Shown here piece by piece: positions 1-9,782 of a stretch of DNA of 13,706 bases (position 1 is the first letter of the stretch; each line of letters begins with the position of its first letter). The stretch spans positions 1 to 13,706 of the forward strand of contig JAPKMV010000032.1 of NCBI GenBank assembly GCA_026645635.1, given 5' to 3'. The translations under genes and the position numbers were made by a program. The stretch comes from Caldilineaceae bacterium. GTDB taxonomy: Bacteria; Chloroflexota; Anaerolineae; Caldilineales; Caldilineaceae. The notes beneath the pieces are model-generated. The model ran no database searches. It saw only the letters and a list, made by a program, of their open reading frames with translations, and was not told the origin of the DNA.

Positions 1-422
1 ATTGGCTGCAACATGACTGCCTGCTGCCGCTGCGCATCGTCCAGCAGCCGACGACCATGGCATCCAACACGATTTACTTTGCGCCGGACGAACGTCATCT
101 CTTTGTGCGCAACAAAAATCTGCTTGATTTGAGCGATGCCCCCCAGGTGAATCATGTGCGCCCGTCGGTGGATGTGCTGTTCGAGTCGGTGGCGCGCTGT
201 TATGGCGGAGCGACTGCTGCGGTGCTGCTCACGGGTATGGGTGAGGATGGTGCGGCGGGGCTGCAGGCAATCTACACGCAGGGCGGCATCACCATTGCAC
301 AGGACGAGGCCACCTCGGTCGTCTACGGGATGCCGAAAGCTGCCGCCGATCTGGGCGTGTGCAGCTACATTCTCCCGCTGCCGGAGATCGGCCCCCGTCT
401 CGTCAGCCTGCTGGTCGAATAG
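1..422 (+). CDS. cheB: CheB protein-glutamate methylesterase, C-terminal part (5' truncated by window)
   Basis: The frame is open from base 3 and ends with TAG at 420-422, leaving 139 residues. These match the end of the CheB catalytic domain: 'IYFAPDERHLFV' (the 'iAP..Hl' strand), 'VRPSVDVLFESVA', then 'LLTGMGEDGAAGL' and 'VVYGMPKAA'. The Asp of GMGEDG is the acid of the Ser-His-Asp triad in characterised CheB; the Ser and His lie upstream of the window. CheB removes methyl groups from, and deamidates, receptor glutamates during chemotactic adaptation in the cytoplasm. The ATG at 57 is internal to the conserved domain and is not the true start. Whether a receiver domain or a fused CheR precedes it cannot be seen. 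No other chemotaxis gene follows, so this is the end of its operon. Confidence 0.93.
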   Translation, partial: WLQHDCLLPLRIVQQPTTMASNTIYFAPDERHLFVRNKNLLDLSDAPQVNHVRPSVDVLFESVARCYGGATAAVLLTGMGEDGAAGLQAIYTQGGITIAQDEATSVVYGMPKAAADLGVCSYILPLPEIGPRLVSLLVE

Positions 423-464
423 CCGACGCGGAAAAACAGCAGGTAATTACTCAGGCATCGTCGC

Positions 465-525
465 CAGATCACGCAGATGCATGAGCAGTTAATCCGTGAA
501 ATCCGCGCAATCTGTGGATCGTCTG
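465..525. repeat. Dispersed 61-bp repeat, copy A
   Basis: This segment, from CAGATCACGCAG to GGATCGTCTG, aligns without gaps to 12093-12153 with 52 of 61 positions identical by my count. It lies between the cheB stop and the rpoD terminator. In copy B the left arm (CAGATTTCACAGA) and right arm (TCTGTGAAATCTG) form a perfect 13-bp hairpin. In copy A that hairpin is degraded. It encodes nothing convincing and looks like a member of a small dispersed intergenic family. Confidence 0.8.
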
Positions 526-546
526 TTCTCGGAGGCTCGGTAATTA

Positions 547-578
547 AAACAGCGGGGAGAGTGCTCTCCCCGCTGTTT
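547..578 (-). terminator. Intrinsic terminator of rpoD
   Basis: A perfect hairpin has 15-bp arms (547-561 and 564-578; core CAGCGGGGAGAG / CTCTCCCCGCTG). Read on the minus strand it ends in TTTTAATTA. It lies 22 nt past the rpoD stop codon. On the plus strand no T-tract follows, so it may only weakly stop cheB transcripts. The outer 5 bp of the arm (574-578) are shared with the parS site. Confidence 0.85.
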
Positions 579-589
579 CACGTGAAACA
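574..589. promoter_or_regulatory. parS: parS site 1 (ParB/Spo0J centromere)
   Basis: TGTTTCACGTGAAACA is a perfect 16-bp palindrome. It is identical to the broadly conserved chromosomal parS consensus bound by ParB/Spo0J (B. subtilis form TGTTNCACGTGAAACA). ParB loads here, spreads as a CTP-dependent clamp and recruits SMC/ParA for origin segregation. A second identical copy at 2994-3009 makes chance very unlikely. The site lies between the rpoD stop codon and its terminator, overlapping the terminator arm by 5 bp. ParB binding is inferred. Confidence 0.92.
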
Positions 590-599
590 ATTATCGCGC

Positions 600-1922
<1,323 letters not shown>

Positions 1923-1946
1923 CTCTCTCCTATTTGAAATGCATTC

Positions 1947-1994
1947 CCAATATGGTGGCCAACCTGCCCTGTAAAGGGAAGATGGTGCACCATC
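1947..1994 (-). promoter_or_regulatory. Candidate rpoD promoter with upstream palindrome
   Basis: In the 80-nt gap before rpoD, the minus strand has TTTACA (1975-1970; 5/6 of the -35 consensus). A poor -10 follows: TATTGG at 17-bp spacing, or CATATT at 15-bp spacing. Just upstream is a perfect 14-bp palindrome, GATGGTGCACCATC (1981-1994), that could be an operator. The weak -10 makes this a low-confidence call. rpoD may also be read through from the methyltransferase promoter. Confidence 0.35.
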
Positions 1995-2002
1995 ATCCAA
2001 AA

Positions 2003-2953
2003 CTATGTTGTCGCCGGCGCCGGTTCCTTCATGTCCCACACCTGCCCCTGGCGACGATAGTGTGCGGTGCAACGCAGGCAACGCACCAGATTCTTATCCA
2101 CCAACGACAGCGGCTCCTGGCCGCACTGCGGACAGCGCAGGATCGCCGCCACATCACCCGGCCCACTGCCGATCGCCGCCCGTTTGCCGGCTGCCGGCGC
2201 CGCTGCCTGCACGAATACGCTCGGCGCCACCGGATAGACGCCACCCGCCGCAAAGAGCCAACTGTCCCACTTCGCTAACTGCTCCGCCGCCACGCGTTCC
2301 TTGAGCAGCGGCGCCCGAAAGTGAGAAACCGCAAGCTGCTGGCGCACCGTGAGGCCAGCCGCGCGAAAGCGTTCCTGCATCCACTCCGGGTGAAAGTCGA
2401 AGTTCAGTTCGACAAACTCCACCGGTTCCGGCGCAAAGGGCGACCAACTCTGCCGCCGGGCCATCCAGCGCACCATCGCCTTGAGATTGCGCTTGTTGGC
2501 ATACTCGATCACCGCGACGCTGTGGCCGTGCAGTGTGCGTCGCAACTGGCGCAGCGCCGCGCCGACATCGGCCAGATGGTGCATCACCCGCACCATCACC
2601 AGTGTGTCGAGCACGTGCGATGCCAACGGCAGCGTGTAAATATTGCCCGCTACGAAAACGAATCGGGGGTCGTGTCCCCAATCCCGCGCCGCATCCTGCA
2701 ACAGTGTGCGGCTGTAGTCGAACAGGACAATCTGCTCATAGCCCAGATAGAGATTCGCCAGGCGGCCAAAGCCGGCGCCAATCTCCGCAATTCTGCCGCC
2801 GTGCGCCGGGACGAGTCGCTGCAAGGCAAGCCGCTCCGCTGCGTCCTCGTAGGCGCGCCCCTGGTTGACCCAAAAATTAGCCCGGTATTGACTACCTTCA
2901 TAGTCAATGACCGGGATGTCTGGCGCCTCAGCCTGGTTTGTCGAACCAGCCAC
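2003..2953 (-). CDS. SAM-dependent class I methyltransferase with C-terminal zinc ribbon
   Basis: The 316-aa product has a Rossmann methyltransferase domain. Motif I is '[11 protein letters not shown]' (about 55-65), the acidic loop 'VLFDYS' (76-81), and the post-motif is 'VMHHLADV' (123-130), as in the type 11 methyltransferases. The tail has CPQC...CLRC (C274, C277, C292, C295), a four-Cys ribbon resembling Trm112/UPF0434-type metal-binding tails. The substrate cannot be deduced; small-molecule, lipid or protein methylation are all possible. The GTG start at 2953 follows ACAGGAAAG at a suitable distance. The frame stays open up to a TTG at 3079, but those 42 extra residues are encoded by the leader, terminator-like hairpin and parS and show no conserved content. 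The gene is transcribed toward rpoD. Confidence 0.85.
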   Translation of the reverse strand: MAGSTNQAEAPDIPVIDYEGSQYRANFWVNQGRAYEDAAERLALQRLVPAHGGRIAEIGAGFGRLANLYLGYEQIVLFDYSRTLLQDAARDWGHDPRFVFVAGNIYTLPLASHVLDTLVMVRVMHHLADVGAALRQLRRTLHGHSVAVIEYANKRNLKAMVRWMARRQSWSPFAPEPVEFVELNFDFHPEWMQERFRAAGLTVRQQLAVSHFRAPLLKERVAAEQLAKWDSWLFAAGGVYPVAPSVFVQAAAPAAGKRAAIGSGPGDVAAILRCPQCGQEPLSLVDKNLVRCLRCTAHYRRQGQVWDMKEPAPATT

Positions 2954-2993
2954 GTGCTCTTTCCTGTTGTGTGCGACGCCGGTCCCTGCGGGC

Positions 2994-3009
2994 TGTTTCA
3001 CGTGAAACA
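2994..3009. promoter_or_regulatory. parS: parS site 2 (ParB/Spo0J centromere)
   Basis: This is a second perfect TGTTTCACGTGAAACA palindrome. It shares the 18-bp context CTGTTTCACGTGAAACAA with site 1 and lies 2,420 bp from it. It is in the 5' leader of the methyltransferase, 41 bp upstream of the chosen GTG start. If the longer reading frame were used, it would encode 'LFHVKQ'. ParB bound here could affect methyltransferase transcription. Confidence 0.92.
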
Positions 3010-3045
3010 ACCGCTTCCGGCTTGAGCCGACGCCGTTTCTGCGAC

Positions 3046-3069
3046 AAAAAACGTGGGACGAAGCCCACG
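3046..3069 (-). terminator. Terminator-like hairpin in the methyltransferase leader (attenuator or permease terminator)
   Basis: On the minus strand, CGTGGG (3069-3064), a 6-nt loop and CCCACG (3057-3052) are followed directly by six Ts (3051-3046). This is a good intrinsic terminator. It lies about 140 nt past the upstream permease stop, but only about 12 nt past the expected start of transcription from the promoter at 3088-3116. It could therefore end permease transcripts, attenuate the methyltransferase transcript, or do both. Confidence 0.7.
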
Positions 3070-3087
3070 AATCGTTCAATGTGGAGC

Positions 3088-3116
3088 ATTATAGCAGGTT
3101 CCATTTGCACATTCAA
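3088..3116 (-). promoter_or_regulatory. Sigma-70 promoter for the methyltransferase
   Basis: The minus strand reads TTGAAT (3116-3111), 17 bp, then a perfect TATAAT (3093-3088). The expected transcription start is near 3081, giving a leader of about 128 nt. That leader contains the terminator-like hairpin and parS site 2. It is the best promoter match in the window. Confidence 0.7.
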
Positions 3117-3183
3117 CCATTAAATTAACGTTTCCACGCAACAAAAATTGCAAAACCGGCTCTATGCGGGCTGAGAGTGTTGT

Positions 3184-3220
3184 GCGGGATGAATTTTGTC
3201 ATGGCGCCCCTTCATCCCGC
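3184..3220. repeat. Inverted repeat overlapping the permease stop codon
   Basis: GCGGGATGAA (3184-3193) and TTCATCCCGC (3211-3220) form perfect 10-bp arms around a 17-nt loop. The right arm covers the TGA of the EamA gene. No T-tract follows on the minus strand, so it is more likely an mRNA 3'-end stabiliser or a factor-dependent end than a classic terminator. Confidence 0.5.
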
Positions 3221-4186
3221 CTTCTGGGGATGGCTCCCCTGCTGCCAGAGATAGAGCGTCACCGTGACCAACACGATTGCCATGCCGACAACCTGCCAGA
3301 CCGACGTGAGTTGTTCGCCCAGCAGCACCATGCCCGCGACCAGCGCACAGACCAGCCGCCACCCCATCAGGCTGCTCATGAGAGATGCGCCCACATTTTG
3401 CAGCGCAGTGATCTGCAGACCATTGGCGCCGACGATGACGAAGACCATGTAGGCCAGGAAGACCCACCAGTCCTGCGGGCCGATAGCAGCCCAGCGCGAC
3501 CAATCTTCGCGGATCAGCAGACTGATGACAATCGCCGTGAGTTGAATCAGCACGGTCTGAAAGACCAGCAGCGCAAGAGGCGGCACATGCACCGCGCCGC
3601 CGGGGCGCTGTGCGATCCTGCGCACGAGAATCATATAGAGCGCAAGAAAGGCGCTGCTGGCGAAGGCCAACCCCAGGCCGAGCCAGTCGTTGGGCGCAAG
3701 CACCAGGCTGACCCCTTGTGCGCCGATGCTCTCACTGAACATGAGCAGCGCACCAATCAGCGAGAAGGCGAGCGCCAGCCCCGTGTAGCGAGGGGCGCGC
3801 TCGCGCAGCAGCAGCCGCGCCAGCAGCACGACGAGAAAGGGTGTCAACAATCCGATCAACTGGACATAGATCGCCAGGGTGAAGCGCTGCGAAAGGAGGT
3901 TGGTGATAGAACGCAGCACCACCACCAGGCCAAACGCCCAGATTGTCGCCCCGCGGTAGAGATGCAGCCCGTAGCGCGGCAGCACGTAGACGAAGAGCAA
4001 CACGGTCATCGGCAGACCGCCCAGCACCAACACTGACATGCTCGGCAGGTCACTGACGGTTTGCATATAGCGCCCCAACGCAGGGTAAATGCCCCAGCCG
4101 GTCTGTGCCAGGAGCGCAATGGCCAGCCACCCCCAGGTGACTGTTGCCGCGCCGGTCATGCTTCCTGCGTGAATGCTTCTGCCCAT
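3212..4186 (-). CDS. EamA-family (DMT superfamily) transporter
   Basis: The 324-aa integral membrane protein has about ten hydrophobic helices, near residues 18-35, 50-70, 81-98, 103-124, 135-152, 168-188, 204-224, 240-255, 265-287 and 295-313. This is the usual 5+5 EamA duplication of drug/metabolite permeases. Signature-like pieces are 'LTPFLVVLLARLLLRER' at the end of repeat 1 and 'MGWRLVCALVAGMVLLGEQLT' at the end of repeat 2. The family moves small metabolites across the inner membrane; the substrate is not predictable. ATG 4186 is chosen with moderate confidence. A TTG at 4192 has a better-spaced GAGGGA, and an ATG at 4159 preceded by CAGGA would also leave all helices intact. It is divergent from the dehydrogenase gene with about 100 bp between them. 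Confidence 0.88.
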   Translation of the reverse strand: MGRSIHAGSMTGAATVTWGWLAIALLAQTGWGIYPALGRYMQTVSDLPSMSVLVLGGLPMTVLLFVYVLPRYGLHLYRGATIWAFGLVVVLRSITNLLSQRFTLAIYVQLIGLLTPFLVVLLARLLLRERAPRYTGLALAFSLIGALLMFSESIGAQGVSLVLAPNDWLGLGLAFASSAFLALYMILVRRIAQRPGGAVHVPPLALLVFQTVLIQLTAIVISLLIREDWSRWAAIGPQDWWVFLAYMVFVIVGANGLQITALQNVGASLMSSLMGWRLVCALVAGMVLLGEQLTSVWQVVGMAIVLVTVTLYLWQQGSHPQKAG

Positions 4187-4231
4187 CGCCAACCTGCTTG
4201 TCCCTCGCCTGCCGCCAGCCGTAAAACCTTA

Positions 4232-4279
4232 TGGTATCATGAGGTCAGCCAACGCTCTGGAAGCGAGCATCAAAAGGAG
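4232..4279 (+). promoter_or_regulatory. Candidate extended -10 and RBS for the SDR gene
   Basis: TGGTATCAT (4232-4240) fits an extended -10 (TGnTATnAT) with no clear -35. AAAAGGAG (4272-4279) sits 10 nt before ATG 4290. A closer ATG at 4283 is in another frame that lacks homology, so homology decides the start. The reverse complement, TGATACCAT, also resembles an extended -10 and could serve the divergent permease. Confidence 0.35.
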
Positions 4280-4289
4280 AAAATGACCT

Positions 4290-5057
4290 ATGGAGATCGC
4301 GGGCAAGACTTTCTTGATCAGCGGCGGCGGCTCCGGGCTGGGCGCGGCGACGGCGCAGCGTCTGGTTGCCGAAGGCGCCAGCGTGGTGTTGGCCGATGTC
4401 AACCCTGCCGCGGGCGAATCGATGGCCGCAACGCTCGGCGCGGCGGCGCGCTTCGTGCGCACCGATGTGACCAACGAGGCGGATGTGCAGCAGGCCGTGG
4501 AGACGGCAGTGGAGATCTTTGGCGCGCTGCATGGCGCTGTGAACTGCGCCGGCATCGCCGTGGCGGAGAAGGTGCTCGGCAAGCGCGGCGTCCACACGCT
4601 GGATGCGTTTGCCCGGGTGATCCAGATCAACCTGATCGGCAGCTTCAACGTGATTCGGCTGGCCGCGGAGACCATCGCCCGCAACGCACCGGACGCGAGC
4701 GGCGAGCGGGGCGTGCTGGTAAACACGGCGTCAGTGGCGGCTTACGATGGGCAGGTCGGGCAGGCGGCCTATGCGGCCTCCAAGGGCGGCGTCGTGAGCA
4801 TGACGCTGCCGCTCGCCCGCGACCTGGCGCCGTTGGGCATTCGCGTCATGACGATTGCCCCCGGCATCTTCGAGACGCCGATGCTGGCCGGGCTGCCGGA
4901 AGCGGCGCGGCTCTCGCTGGGGCAGCAAGTCCCGTTCCCGCCGCGGCTGGGTCGCCCCGAGGAATACGCGGCGCTGGTGGCGCACATCATCCAGAACCAG
5001 ATGCTCAACGGCGAGGTGATCCGCCTCGACGGGGCGATCCGCATGGCGCCCAAGTAG
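4290..5057 (+). CDS. Short-chain dehydrogenase, HSD17B10-like (3-hydroxyacyl-CoA dehydrogenase type II)
   Basis: The 255-aa classical SDR has Gly-rich 'GGGSGLG' (12-18), Asp36 at the end of beta-2 (NAD(H) preference), 'NCAG' (85-88) and the catalytic set Ser148, Tyr161, Lys165 ('YAASK'). It strongly resembles human HSD10: '[18 protein letters not shown]', '[20 protein letters not shown]' and the terminal '[14 protein letters not shown]' match nearly residue for residue from memory. HSD10 family enzymes oxidise L-3-hydroxyacyl-CoA and 2-methyl-3-hydroxybutyryl-CoA (isoleucine and fatty-acid breakdown) in the cytosol or matrix. Its length is typical. It is a monocistronic unit converging on the phosphohexomutase gene with 12 nt between stops. 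No acyl-CoA genes are adjacent, so the pathway role rests on homology only. Confidence 0.93.
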   Translation: MEIAGKTFLISGGGSGLGAATAQRLVAEGASVVLADVNPAAGESMAATLGAAARFVRTDVTNEADVQQAVETAVEIFGALHGAVNCAGIAVAEKVLGKRGVHTLDAFARVIQINLIGSFNVIRLAAETIARNAPDASGERGVLVNTASVAAYDGQVGQAAYAASKGGVVSMTLPLARDLAPLGIRVMTIAPGIFETPMLAGLPEAARLSLGQQVPFPPRLGRPEEYAALVAHIIQNQMLNGEVIRLDGAIRMAPK

Positions 5058-5090
5058 GCGCCGCGCCTATCACACGCCGGTGAGCCGGCG
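5055..5090. other. Short GC hairpins between convergent stop codons
   Basis: TAGGCG-ccg-CGCCTA (5055-5069) includes the SDR stop. CGCCGG-tgag-CCGGCG (5075-5090) lies at the 3' end of the phosphohexomutase gene. Neither is followed by a T-tract. The convergent pair therefore lacks a canonical terminator and probably ends in overlapping transcripts. Confidence 0.3.
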
Positions 5091-6500
5091 CCCATCCGCC
5101 AGGATGCCGGCCACGGCCGCCTTGTCTGTCGTCTCGGTGTAGACGCGCAGCAGCGGCTCGGTGCCCGAGAAGCGGATCAACAGCCAGCCGCCGTCGTCCA
5201 TCACGAACTTGTAGCCGTCGATCGTCACCAACTCCGTCACCTTGTGCCCGCCCAGGCTGATCTGGCGTACATCCAGTTTGTCCAGGTTGGCCTTGGCCGT
5301 GGCGCGCTGCGCCATGTCGGTGAGGCGAATGTCGATGCGGTCATAGAAATGCTCGCCGACCACGTCGAAGAGCATCTGCAGCAGTTCCGACGGCTTCTTG
5401 CCAGTGCGCACCATGAAATCGAGCAAGTAGAGGTTGGCCAGGATGCCGTCGCGCTCCGGCACATGGCCGTGGAAGGCGTAGCCGCCGCTCTCCTCGCCGC
5501 CGATCAGAGCGTCGTGTTCGATCATCGCGGGCGCAACATACTTGAAACCTACGCCCGTGTTGACCACCGTCACGCCATACTTTTTGCCCAGTTTGTCCAG
5601 CATCGACGTGGTGCTCAGCGTTTTGACGATCGTCCCGCGCTCGCCGCGCAGGGCGAGAAGGTAGTAGGCCAGCAGACCGTAGACGCGCAGTTGGTCGACG
5701 AACTCGCCGTTTTCATCGCCAAAGCCACAGCGGTCGGCGTCGCCGTCCATGATGCAGACGCAGTCCGCGCCGACGCGTTTGCCCGCGGCCAGCCCCGCAT
5801 CCACATTGGGCGGGATCGGCTCAGGCCGCGACATCTCCGGGAAGAGCGGGTTGCGTTCGGCGTGCACCTCGATCAGCTCGGTTTTGCCGCCGCCGAGGAT
5901 CTCCGTCAGCCAGCCGGCGCCGTTGCCCCACATGTTGTCCACCACGATGCGCAGCCCCGCCTCTTTGATCGGCGTCACGTCGATCAGGCGCGCGATCTGC
6001 GCCAGATACGCGGGCTTGGGGTCGAAATGCCGGATGCGTCCGTCGGCCAGGCCTTGCGCCAGGCTGATGCGGGCGATGGCATCCGCATCGCCTGCCGGTG
6101 GAATGCCCGCTTCGATCTGCTTGAGTCCCTCGGGTGGGATGGCGCCGCCGTTGCGGTCGCGCACCTTGAAGCCGCAGTCCTCGGGCGGGTTGTGGCTGGC
6201 AGTGATGTTCAGCGCGGCAATGGCCTGGTTCGCTTTCACGCTGTAGCTGATCACCGGCGTGGGCGTGGGGCCGGGCGTCAACAGCACGGGAAAGCCGTTG
6301 CCGGCCATCACCTCTGCGGCCGCCGCGGCGAAATGTTCTGCGGAGAAACGACGGTCGTGGCCGACGACGACTGGCCCCTGCTGCCCGGTCGCCTTGAGAT
6401 AGGCGGCGAAGCCCTGCGCCGCGCGCCGCACATTGGCGTAGGTGTAGTCGTCGCCGATGCGGCCGCGCCAGCCATCGGTGCCAAAGCGAATGTCACTCAT
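5070..6500 (-). CDS. Phosphoglucomutase/phosphomannomutase (alpha-D-phosphohexomutase)
   Basis: The 476-aa cytoplasmic enzyme interconverts hexose 1- and 6-phosphates through a phosphoserine. It has all four family loops: 'TASHNP' with phospho-acceptor Ser102, Mg-binding 'DGDADR' (252-257), sugar-specificity loop 'GGEESGG' (334-340) and phosphate-binding 'RFSGTEP' (443-449). The N-terminal 'RFGTDGWRG' is also typical. GEESGG differs from the GEMSGH of many PMM/PGM enzymes and from the GlmM loop, so the preference (glucose or mannose) is left open. ATG 6500 is decided by AGGAGG about 7 nt upstream; an earlier in-frame codon at 6563 lacks a site. A promoter-like TCGACG-17-TATACT lies 75-104 bp upstream. 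It supplies sugar-nucleotide or glycogen metabolism. Confidence 0.95.
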   Translation of the reverse strand: MSDIRFGTDGWRGRIGDDYTYANVRRAAQGFAAYLKATGQQGPVVVGHDRRFSAEHFAAAAAEVMAGNGFPVLLTPGPTPTPVISYSVKANQAIAALNITASHNPPEDCGFKVRDRNGGAIPPEGLKQIEAGIPPAGDADAIARISLAQGLADGRIRHFDPKPAYLAQIARLIDVTPIKEAGLRIVVDNMWGNGAGWLTEILGGGKTELIEVHAERNPLFPEMSRPEPIPPNVDAGLAAGKRVGADCVCIMDGDADRCGFGDENGEFVDQLRVYGLLAYYLLALRGERGTIVKTLSTTSMLDKLGKKYGVTVVNTGVGFKYVAPAMIEHDALIGGEESGGYAFHGHVPERDGILANLYLLDFMVRTGKKPSELLQMLFDVVGEHFYDRIDIRLTDMAQRATAKANLDKLDVRQISLGGHKVTELVTIDGYKFVMDDGGWLLIRFSGTEPLLRVYTETTDKAAVAGILADGRRLTGV

Positions 6501-6575
6501 GCAGTTTCCTCCTGCCGATCTATGGTGCAGTTGGTTGGTGGATCCAGATGCGCTGCTGTGCAATCTATTTGATGC

Positions 6576-6604
6576 AGTATAGCAGGCGACATTCTCTGCG
6601 TCGA
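6576..6604 (-). promoter_or_regulatory. Sigma-70 promoter for the phosphohexomutase
   Basis: The minus strand has TCGACG (6604-6599), a 17-bp spacer and TATACT (6581-6576): 4/6 and 5/6 matches at ideal spacing. The leader would be about 68 nt, ending in the AGGAGG site before ATG 6500. Confidence 0.55.
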
Positions 6605-6754
6605 AATAGCGTCAATTGACCGATGACATTGGGGGTGGAGCGAGAAACAATTGATCCAAGAAAAACTGCTTTCTAACGGCAGCCCGTCGCACTGCGGACG
6701 AGGTTGTCCCGCCCGCTCGGCGTGCAGCGCGATCGATTCCAAAAGGAAGGCGAT

Positions 6755-8758
<2,004 letters not shown>

Positions 8759-8899
8759 GAGGCTGTGTTTGTAGGGCGCCCATTTCAACGCAAAGGCGCA
8801 GAGATACAGAGAAACGCAGAGAACGCACCCGTAGAACTCCTCTGCGAGCCTCTGCGGCTCCGCGACTCTGCGTCAAAAGTGATCTTTACAAACAGCCTC
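8759..8899. repeat. 141-bp MITE/REP-like element with terminal inverted repeats
   Basis: It starts at the base after the protease stop codon. Outer arms GAGGCTGTGTTTGTA (8759-8773) and TACAAACAGCCTC (8887-8899) are inverted repeats that differ by a 2-nt insertion. Inside, a purine-rich half (CGCAAAGGCGCAGAG..., 8790-8825) faces a pyrimidine-rich half (CTCTGCG...CTCTGCG, 8840-8872), so the whole folds into one long imperfect hairpin. It has no coding content. It resembles, from memory, 'CGCAAAGGCGCAGAG' repeats seen between genes in many environmental bacteria. Confidence 0.7.
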
Positions 8900-8925
8900 T
8901 ACGAAACTCGCCGTGCGCACCAAAG

Positions 8926-8965
8926 ACGACCTCTGTCCGGTAAGCGGGCAGAGGTCGTTCTTTTT
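8926..8965 (+). terminator. Intrinsic terminator between protease and thioredoxin genes
   Basis: ACGACCTCTGTCC (8926-8938) pairs with GGGCAGAGGTCGT (8946-8958), 13 bp with one G-U, around a 7-nt loop. TCTTTTT follows. It ends plus-strand transcripts from the protease. It also starts within 8 nt of the thioredoxin stop codon on the other strand, where only CTTT follows, so it may act weakly in both directions. Confidence 0.85.
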
Positions 8966-9495
8966 CATGCCGATGTTGCTGGTGTTTTGGCTGCTGGCCG
9001 CCACATGCGCTGCACCGCCTGCCAGAGCGGGCAGCGGTCATGTACGGCGCTGAAGAAGATGATTGCCGCGACCAAGATCAGCCAGGGTTGGCTGGCTGCG
9101 ATGGCCAGGAGCAGCACGGCCAGGGCGCTGCCCAACCGGAGCATGCGCACCTGACCAGACATGCCCGGCGGTGGTGTGCTGCTTTCGCCCGCCGACGCCC
9201 AGGCAAAGAGCGCCGTCAGTTCAGCATAGCTGGCCTGTCCGCTGCGCCGGTTCACCTCGACGCCGTCCCGGTAGACGATCATCGTCGGGATGCCCATCAC
9301 GCGCAGCGCCTGGACGCTGGCGGCATCTTCGTCGGCGTTGATGCGCCAGAGCGGCACCCGGCCTTCAAATTCGCCGGCTACCTTTTCCAGCGCCGGCGCC
9401 ATCGCCCGGCAGGGACCACACCAGGGCGCCCACACTTCGACAATCACGGGGCCGGGTTGCGCTGCCAGCCGCGCCATCAAATTGGAAGCAGTCAT
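8965..9495 (-). CDS. Thioredoxin fused to a DUF2892-like membrane segment
   Basis: The 176-aa protein has a thioredoxin domain at 1-100 with active site 'WCGPC' (25-29), the following 'INADED' strand and cis-Pro 'IPT' (69-71). A short Pro-rich hinge (107-112) leads to a C-terminal segment (115-165). This has two hydrophobic stretches, 'SALAVLLLAIAAS' and 'WLILVAAIIFFSA', then 'CPLWQAV', resembling the conserved 'CPLY' of DUF2892 (YgaP-type) proteins. The redox domain precedes two closely spaced helices, so it is probably tethered on the cytoplasmic side; topology is inferred. The gene starts 10 nt after the stop of the DUF2892 gene and has no strong ribosome site of its own, which suggests translational coupling. 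It probably reduces disulfides or handles thiol/sulfane sulfur at the membrane. Confidence 0.9.
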   Translation of the reverse strand: MTASNLMARLAAQPGPVIVEVWAPWCGPCRAMAPALEKVAGEFEGRVPLWRINADEDAASVQALRVMGIPTMIVYRDGVEVNRRSGQASYAELTALFAWASAGESSTPPPGMSGQVRMLRLGSALAVLLLAIAASQPWLILVAAIIFFSAVHDRCPLWQAVQRMWRPAAKTPATSA

Positions 9496-9505
9496 TGTTG
9501 GCGCT

Positions 9506-9709
9506 TCAGGCGGACTTGGTCTGGAAGCGGAACAGCGAGTAAAGCGGACACCAACCGACCAGCCCGGTGATCAGCGGCACAAAGCCCAGCCACTGCAGCA
9601 CGACGCCCAGCCAGCCACCGACGAAGCCGCCCCAGCCCAACACCAGCATGACAATGCCCAGCACGACACGTGCGATGCGATCCCAACCGGCCTCATTTAC
9701 CTTGACCAT
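9506..9709 (-). CDS. Small DUF2892 (YgaP-type) membrane protein
   Basis: The 67-aa protein matches DUF2892: amphipathic start 'VNEAGWDRIARVVLGIVMLVLGW', a second helix 'WLGVVLQWLGFVPLITGLVGW', then the hallmark 'CPLY' at the end of helix 2. In E. coli YgaP this membrane module carries a rhodanese; other relatives stand alone. ATG 9709 is preceded by ACAGGAG at 7 nt. It is the first gene of an operon with the thioredoxin fusion, whose C-terminus repeats this same domain. A role in membrane-associated sulfur or redox chemistry is inferred from the family and its partner. Confidence 0.88.
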   Translation of the reverse strand: MVKVNEAGWDRIARVVLGIVMLVLGWGGFVGGWLGVVLQWLGFVPLITGLVGWCPLYSLFRFQTKSA

Positions 9710-9782
9710 GATTTCTCCTGTAGCGATAATAGCGTAGTTTCTTTTTGCGCCGGACCAACCGTCCGCCGTTTCATCTGGCGCC

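Noticed and set aside
2094..2102. TTATCCACC, one mismatch from a DnaA box
   Set aside because: Single, inside the conserved zinc-ribbon coding sequence, with no cluster or AT-rich unwinding region. Not evidence for oriC in this window despite the parS sites.
2954..3079. N-terminal extension of the methyltransferase starting at TTG 3079
   Set aside because: It would be translated through the terminator-like hairpin and parS, lacks a ribosome site and shows no conserved domain; GTG 2953 has a good site.
4061..5083. 340-codon ORF on the SDR strand, including an ATG at 4283 closer to the RBS
   Set aside because: Frame-shifted Arg/Gly-rich reading of the SDR gene; the 4290 frame has all SDR motifs.
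5244..6572. 442-codon plus-strand ORF antisense to the phosphohexomutase
   Set aside because: Mirror frame of a well-conserved enzyme, with no recognisable motif.
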